Assembly: GCA_902795275.1 (NCBI GenBank) | Contig: CADBKQ010000032.1 | Coordinates: 1-64,000 of the forward strand | Source: an uncultured Eubacteriales bacterium | Lineage (GTDB): Bacteria; Bacillota; Clostridia; Christensenellales; Aristaeellaceae | DNA: 64,000 bases | Direction: 5' to 3' | Shown: positions 60,185-64,000 of the stretch, in pieces | Layout of the letters: the number at the start of each line of letters is the position of its first letter | How positions within the stretch are numbered: position 1 is the stretch's first letter | The notes under the pieces: model-generated | Seen by the model: only the letters and a program-made list of their open reading frames with translations | What the model was told of the DNA's origin: nothing | Database searches by the model: none | Made by a program: the position numbers and the translations under genes

Positions 60185-60768
60185 TTCACATCATCTACTG
60201 TGATTGATTTTACATTTGGAGTACGTCCATCCTCGGAATTCGGGATAGTGAGTTCTCCGCTTGTCAGCATTTCAACGGCTTTCTGGCGCAGGGCTTCGTC
60301 CCAGTCGTTGCCGACGATCTTCCAGTTGTTGTTGCATTCGGGAGTGATGACGCCGCCCTTGATGTTCACAATGTAGTCGCGGATCAGCTCGCGCACGCCG
60401 CCAATCTCGCCATGCACGTCCATTTCCAGCAGGGTGGGCATGTCATCGGCTTCGTAGATGACGCTGGGGGCCAGCAGCTGGGTATTGGCGCGGTAGTTGT
60501 TCACGGCAATATCGAATTCATCTTCGTCCTTCACGGGGCACCGTCCGGCCAAGTGAGATTCCTAATGCGGCTGCCGGGCTCGGCGGAGATGTCCACGTCA
60601 TAGAGCACGCCCTCGAACATGTCGTAGTTGTAGGCGCGGATGGCTGGGTTGAAGGAGATGGTCAGGTCGCCGGGCCGGAAGGTGTTGTAGTAGTTCGCGG
60701 ACCACTCCATGTACTTCTTCAGCTGCGCGCCGGTCATATGGAGCTTGTACAGGGTGTTGGTATGCTTG
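60181..60768 (-). pseudogene. 5'-nucleotidase C-terminal domain remnant
   Basis: On the minus strand HTNTLYKLHMTGAQLKKYM, NTFRPGDLTISFNPAIRAYN and RNLTWPDG are in one frame; VKDEDEFDIAVNNYRANTQL and GGVRELIRDYIVN follow in the next. The pattern is the C-terminal domain of 5'-nucleotidase/2',3'-cyclic phosphodiesterases. A missing C in CCCC (60535-60538) causes the shift. The metallophosphatase domain is lost; the 5' side is joined to an ISL3 fragment near 60768. Confidence 0.8.
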
Positions 60769-60769
60769 T

Positions 60770-61107
60770 ACTGTTTCCAATGTCCATTGCACGCCACCGC
60801 CGTCTCCCATTCCCTTTGTCGTATCCGCTGCATTTCTTCCCACAGATTCCGCACCGGCATGAATCCCGCTTGGCTGGCCGTACACGGATGATGATTGTGG
60901 GATCGGTTTCGGAGTTCTCGATCTCCACATTTTCCACGACCATACGCTTGACACCAGCGATGAATTTCGCTAAACTTGTGATTGTCACAGGGCTCTTCTC
61001 CTGACCTTGATTTCTACACAATCTCAAGTATATCAGGAAATCCCTGTGATGCTTTTTATTTCAAGGCTTCTCCCTCATTCTCTACCCACAGGTTGTAGGG
61101 AAGAGCC
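60770..61107 (-). mobile_element. ISL3-family element, left end fragment
   Basis: The terminal repeat GGCTCTTCCCTACAACCTG continuing TGGGTAG (61107-61081) is followed by a transposase start at GTG 60988 (AGGAG nine bases before): ITSLAKFIAGVKRMVVENVE, then the zinc-binding CRCGICGKKCSGYD and RRRWRAMDIG. The frame then breaks into the 5'-nucleotidase remnant. The DDE domain and right end are missing. Confidence 0.8.
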
Positions 61108-61174
61108 GAATATATACTATCAGTGCAAATGAGCGCGAGAGCGTCTTGCTGTGTTTATGTATATTCCGGATGAT

Positions 61175-61915
61175 TCAAAGAATACACAGCGGTTCCCACC
61201 GCAGATAATCCCCGGACACCAGATGATACATGACGCCGTGGTGCCGTCCTCCAAGGCTGTCATGAAACCGATGCTCACCATGGCAATGGGCATAGATCAC
61301 CTGCTCCGCTCCGTACCGTTCCGCCATGGCGGTGAAAGCGCTGTTGCGTTCCATGATGTTGGTGGGCGGATAGTGCAGGAACATGATAAACCGGCTGAAA
61401 CCGTCAGCCTTCGCGGCCTCAAAAGACATCCTCAGCCGTTCCGTTTCCCGTTCTACCAGCTGCTGCGCGTGTTCCTCTTCCGCCCTGTCCCAATCCACGA
61501 TGCGGCCTCCGCGCAGATAAAACGGCCCCTCAAACGTGTAGCCCTTGGTGCCGACGATGGCATAGTCGCCGTAGGCCGCATAGTTATTCTGCAAAAAGAA
61601 CAGCTTTCCGGCGAACTGACGGTTCAGCGCTTCCGTCTTTTTCGCGTCCCAGAACATGTCATGATTGCCCCGCAATAGTATCTTCCTGCCGGGCAGCGAA
61701 CAGATATAGTCCAAATCCTTCCCGCATTCAGCCATTTTCCGTCCCCAGCTGTGATCGCCCGCCAGCACCAGCGTATCATCCGGGCGGATCAGCCGTTCGC
61801 AATTCCGCCGGAACACAGCTTCGTGATTCTTCCACACAGGCTCCCGCAGCTGTCCCGGCGCTTTCAGTTCAGACTGAAAATGCAGATGAAGATCACCAAT
61901 TGCAAATAAACTCAT
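61175..61915 (-). CDS. Calcineurin-like metallophosphoesterase
   Basis: The 246-residue protein has all five metal-site blocks: GDLHLHF, LAGDHSWG, LRGNHDMFW, MFLHYPP and YAHCHGE. It is a cytosolic phosphatase or phosphodiesterase of the YfcE/YkuE-like type; the substrate is unknown. GGGAGAATGAA precedes the ATG. Neighbours on both sides are IS fragments. Confidence 0.92.
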   Translation of the reverse strand: MSLFAIGDLHLHFQSELKAPGQLREPVWKNHEAVFRRNCERLIRPDDTLVLAGDHSWGRKMAECGKDLDYICSLPGRKILLRGNHDMFWDAKKTEALNRQFAGKLFFLQNNYAAYGDYAIVGTKGYTFEGPFYLRGGRIVDWDRAEEEHAQQLVERETERLRMSFEAAKADGFSRFIMFLHYPPTNIMERNSAFTAMAERYGAEQVIYAHCHGEHRFHDSLGGRHHGVMYHLVSGDYLRWEPLCIL

Positions 61916-61971
61916 TTCATTCTCCCGGATTCAGCAGCCCATCCTGCCTGTACAAATCGAGCGTATTCGAT

Positions 61972-62210
61972 CGATTATTTATCGTCATTCCCCGTTTTCT
62001 TCTTGGCTCGATATTGCGGAAATAGGACTTTCCGCTCTCGGTCGTCAACACATTGTAAATAACAGAATCCCAGATCTGACAACGCTGCGAGATTTACTCC
62101 ACCCTTGGGCTTCTTCAAGAAACTCCAATCAGAAGGGTATTGACTGGCACTTTACAACCAATGACGCAAGAACCAAATTGAAACATCTGTACCTAATTAT
62201 AAAGATTTAG
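61972..62210 (+). pseudogene. IS630-family transposase, C-terminal fragment
   Basis: The plus frame reads HSPFSSWLDIAEIGLSALGR, then IDWHFTTNDARTKLKHLYL and stop at 62208-62210. This is the end of an IS630-type DDE transposase (xSWLNxAEIEL... DWxFTTxDARxKLKHLYP). There is no start and the first two acidic residues are missing. Confidence 0.7.
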
Positions 62211-62425
62211 GATTTTCAGAGTATTAGCAAAATTATAATTATCGCATTATCATTGCGACTTTTCGGAAGAGTGGTGATGGAAATGTGTTTCTGTTTCTTC
62301 ATCGGCCATCGGGAGGCCAGCGTACTGATTCTTCCATATATAAACATGGAGGCTATCACAGCCGGCTTGCATTTTTCATGCCAATCCGCAAAGCACGGTT
62401 TATGAAGCCGGCGGTGGGTGGGATC
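62211..62425. other. AT-rich gap without a gene
   Basis: I see no gene, terminator or repeat here. It follows the IS630 fragment and may include the remains of its end. Confidence 0.4.
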
Positions 62426-62523
62426 TCATTGCAGCGCGTTTGCAATATCGCCTATTAACAGCTTCGTGCGTATCAGCGCGCCGCCCTCGTTCAGGTGATA
62501 GTCAGAATCGTAGCGGGAATGAT
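62426..62523 (-). pseudogene. Short C-terminal remnant, possibly SGNH hydrolase
   Basis: The frame reads HSRYDSDYHLNEGGALIRTK, then LLIGDIANALQ and stop. DSDYHLNEGG resembles the catalytic DxxHLN block near the end of SGNH/GDSL hydrolases. The assignment is weak. It overlaps the end of the MmcQ remnant in another frame. Confidence 0.35.
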
Positions 62524-62868
62524 CCATTCCTTGGGCGGACGCATTTTCTTCTTTTGGGCAGCGGAGGCCGTGGCAAGGTAGCTTTCATCCAGCCAATGGC
62601 ATAATTCTTCCAAAGGCACCGAACCGTCCATCAGGAGGGAGATCCAGTTTCCCCGGGCGATGTGATAGCCCCGCATATATCCCGGCTACTGCACCAACAA
62701 GTCCGCAAGAAACGGATCGGACAGCTTGACGTTCAGGTCCGCGTGGCGAAAAATGGCGTAGTTGGGATAGCGCATCCACAGGTTTTCCGGCGACGCGCCG
62801 TATTTTTCTTTCACATAAGCGATCACCGCATCTTTCAGGGATGCCAATTCTTTCACCGCCTTTGTCAT
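62510..62868 (-). pseudogene. MmcQ/YjbR-family protein, broken
   Basis: The start (MTKAVKELASLKDAVIAYV, then YGASPENLWMRYPNYAIFRH) and the end (PGYMRGYHIARGNWISLLMD, then LCHWLDESYLATA, PKEWIIPA) fit MmcQ/YjbR proteins. About 20 residues are missing after FRHAD, and a TAG at 62686-62688 replaces a codon in LLVQ*PGY. The last residues are lost at the junction near 62510. Confidence 0.7.
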
Positions 62869-63090
62869 TTGCCGAACATGGCCACGGACGGCGGCTAGCC
62901 ATCTGTATGCACTGCGGCCACGTAAACAGCGCCTTCCGCTTTTCGGCTCAGGATCGTCAGTTCTTCTCTCTCCCGGCACTGGGGCAGGAAGAAAATTTCC
63001 ATTTCCTTTGGAGCAAACGTCTTTCAGAAAGCGGCGTCACAGGCATCCTGGAACACATGGGTACAGTCCCCTGAACTGCCTCTGTATAGA

Positions 63091-64000
63091 TTAGGCCGCC
63101 TCATCCTCTGCAGTAGTATACTCCTCCAGCAATTCTTCATAAGCATTGATCGCGCCATCCAGCAGGGCCAGCAATTCCGCTTCCTCCATCATTCCTTCCG
63201 CGTCCATCCCATCAAAGAGCAGGGGATAAATGACGGGCGGGTTTTCAAGCGTCAGCTGTTCCATGCTGCGAAGCTGCTGTGTGCTTTGATACACCAAATT
63301 GATCTTGTAGTACGCCTCATTTTCATTCGTTAACCATCGTTCAAAAACCAGCTTGGCACCGATGGGTGTATGCTGCTCCACGGTTTCCGGCAGCAGATAA
63401 TCGCCGTAATTCAGCGCCGCCAGCACGCTGGCAATATTGGCGTCATGCCCGCAAAGGAAGGTGAATTTGCGGCCTTCTGCGGTCAGCTCATCGCGGATTT
63501 CCTCAATCAGCGGGTGGGCTACGTTTACTGAAATCAGCGGGGAGCAGAAGAGCATCTCCGTGTAGGTATCCACGATGGAATGGATCAGCCGCCAATCATC
63601 CTCCGTAATATCATGGCCGAAGGCCGCTTTTTTCGCGTCGGCTTCTTCATAATATTGCAGGATCATGGCATCGGCTACGCTGGTGGCGTTTTTGATGGGG
63701 CCGGTCATACTGGGCTCCTTGCCTTCCGTCAGGGTAAGGAGGGTTTCTCCTGACAGCAAATTGCCATATTTTCCGGCCTGGTAGGTCTCGCTCTGCTCGA
63801 TGTCTGCTGTGTCTATCAGCAGAGAGATTGCGTCATCCAGGCTTTCAAGAATACTGTCAAATCCTCCTTCCCCCGCGATATCGGCAAGTGCGTCCTGAGC
63901 ATAATCCTCCGTTACAAAGTTCAGGGAAGGCTCAAAGGTGGGATCCATGGTATCATAGGCTCCATGATACTCGATAGGCACCTCCGCCACTGGTAGCAGC
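63091..64000 (-). CDS. Histidine acid phosphatase, 3' part
   Basis: The gene enters from beyond the right edge. About 300 residues are visible. FLCGHDANIASVLAALN near residue 180 carries the catalytic HD of histidine acid phosphatases (glucose-1-phosphatase/phytase-like). The N-terminal RHGxRxP motif must lie outside the window. The C-terminus is acidic (EYTTAEDEAA). An internal ATG at 63990 exists but has no ribosome binding site, so I take the gene as partial. Confidence 0.75.
   Translation of the reverse strand, partial: LLPVAEVPIEYHGAYDTMDPTFEPSLNFVTEDYAQDALADIAGEGGFDSILESLDDAISLLIDTADIEQSETYQAGKYGNLLSGETLLTLTEGKEPSMTGPIKNATSVADAMILQYYEEADAKKAAFGHDITEDDWRLIHSIVDTYTEMLFCSPLISVNVAHPLIEEIRDELTAEGRKFTFLCGHDANIASVLAALNYGDYLLPETVEQHTPIGAKLVFERWLTNENEAYYKINLVYQSTQQLRSMEQLTLENPPVIYPLLFDGMDAEGMMEEAELLALLDGAINAYEELLEEYTTAEDEAA

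Noticed and set aside
62686..62688. TAG in the MmcQ frame as a recoded codon
   Set aside because: The gene also lacks an internal segment and its end, so it is a pseudogene; no recoding signals are seen and stops elsewhere are used normally.

Overview
The window looks like a chromosomal segment of a gut- or rumen-type Clostridia (Bacillota). The evidence is strong GGAGG ribosome binding sites, consensus TTGACA/TATAAT promoters, LPxTG surface proteins, a SipW-type signal peptidase, a CsoR copper switch, YesM/YesN-type regulators and an Rrf2 regulator. An affiliation near Christensenellales is a guess. UGA acts as an ordinary stop. There are no rRNA genes and no CRISPR array; one tRNA (Cys) is present.

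Layout. 0-5.3 kb is accessory DNA: three XRE-type regulators (one frameshifted, one truncated), a TasA-like protein with its SipW peptidase, a NusG/LoaP-like factor, a large serine recombinase remnant and a truncated Rpn-like nuclease. 5.6-8.9 kb is a YesM/YesN two-component system. 9-10.7 kb holds a GT2-GtrA-glf cassette with glf broken, lying between two copies of the response regulator 3' end. 10.8-13.2 kb has an esterase and a GH43-like enzyme. 13.6-17.5 kb has deoC and a CsoR-controlled copper operon in which copA runs in frame into copZ. 17.7-32.3 kb encodes two giant LPxTG proteins, one paired with a secreted parvulin-like foldase. 32.9-34.9 kb is a Tat-exported flavin reductase. 35.3-42.8 kb is mixed metabolism: GH35, an ATC-hydrolase-like enzyme, GNAT, MATE and an esterase. 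43.2-50.3 kb is one signalling operon: an HD-GYP c-di-GMP phosphodiesterase with receiver domains and two paralogous hybrid kinases with Hpt domains. 50.5-54.4 kb has stress-type membrane proteins and hydrolases. 54.5-59.5 kb is a putative cysteine locus. 60-64 kb is mostly decayed genes and IS fragments, plus a metallophosphoesterase and the 3' part of a histidine acid phosphatase.

The most interesting system is at 54.5-59.5 kb. An amino-acid ABC transporter has its binding-protein gene set apart from the rest by a consensus promoter, a 25-codon leader peptide containing MCCCMC, and a rho-independent terminator. This is the classic layout of attenuation by cysteine supply. A tRNA-Cys gene, an Rrf2-family (CymR-like) regulator and a cysteine-rich small protein lie beside it. 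The reading as cysteine-controlled cystine/cysteine uptake is inference from this layout.

The window is rich in gene debris. Fragments of at least ten genes (serine recombinase, glf, methyltransferase, ISL3 and IS630 transposases, PepO-like peptidase, aldo/keto reductase, GNAT, 5'-nucleotidase, MmcQ) sit between intact genes, together with three MITE-like inverted-repeat elements and a promoter cassette present three times.
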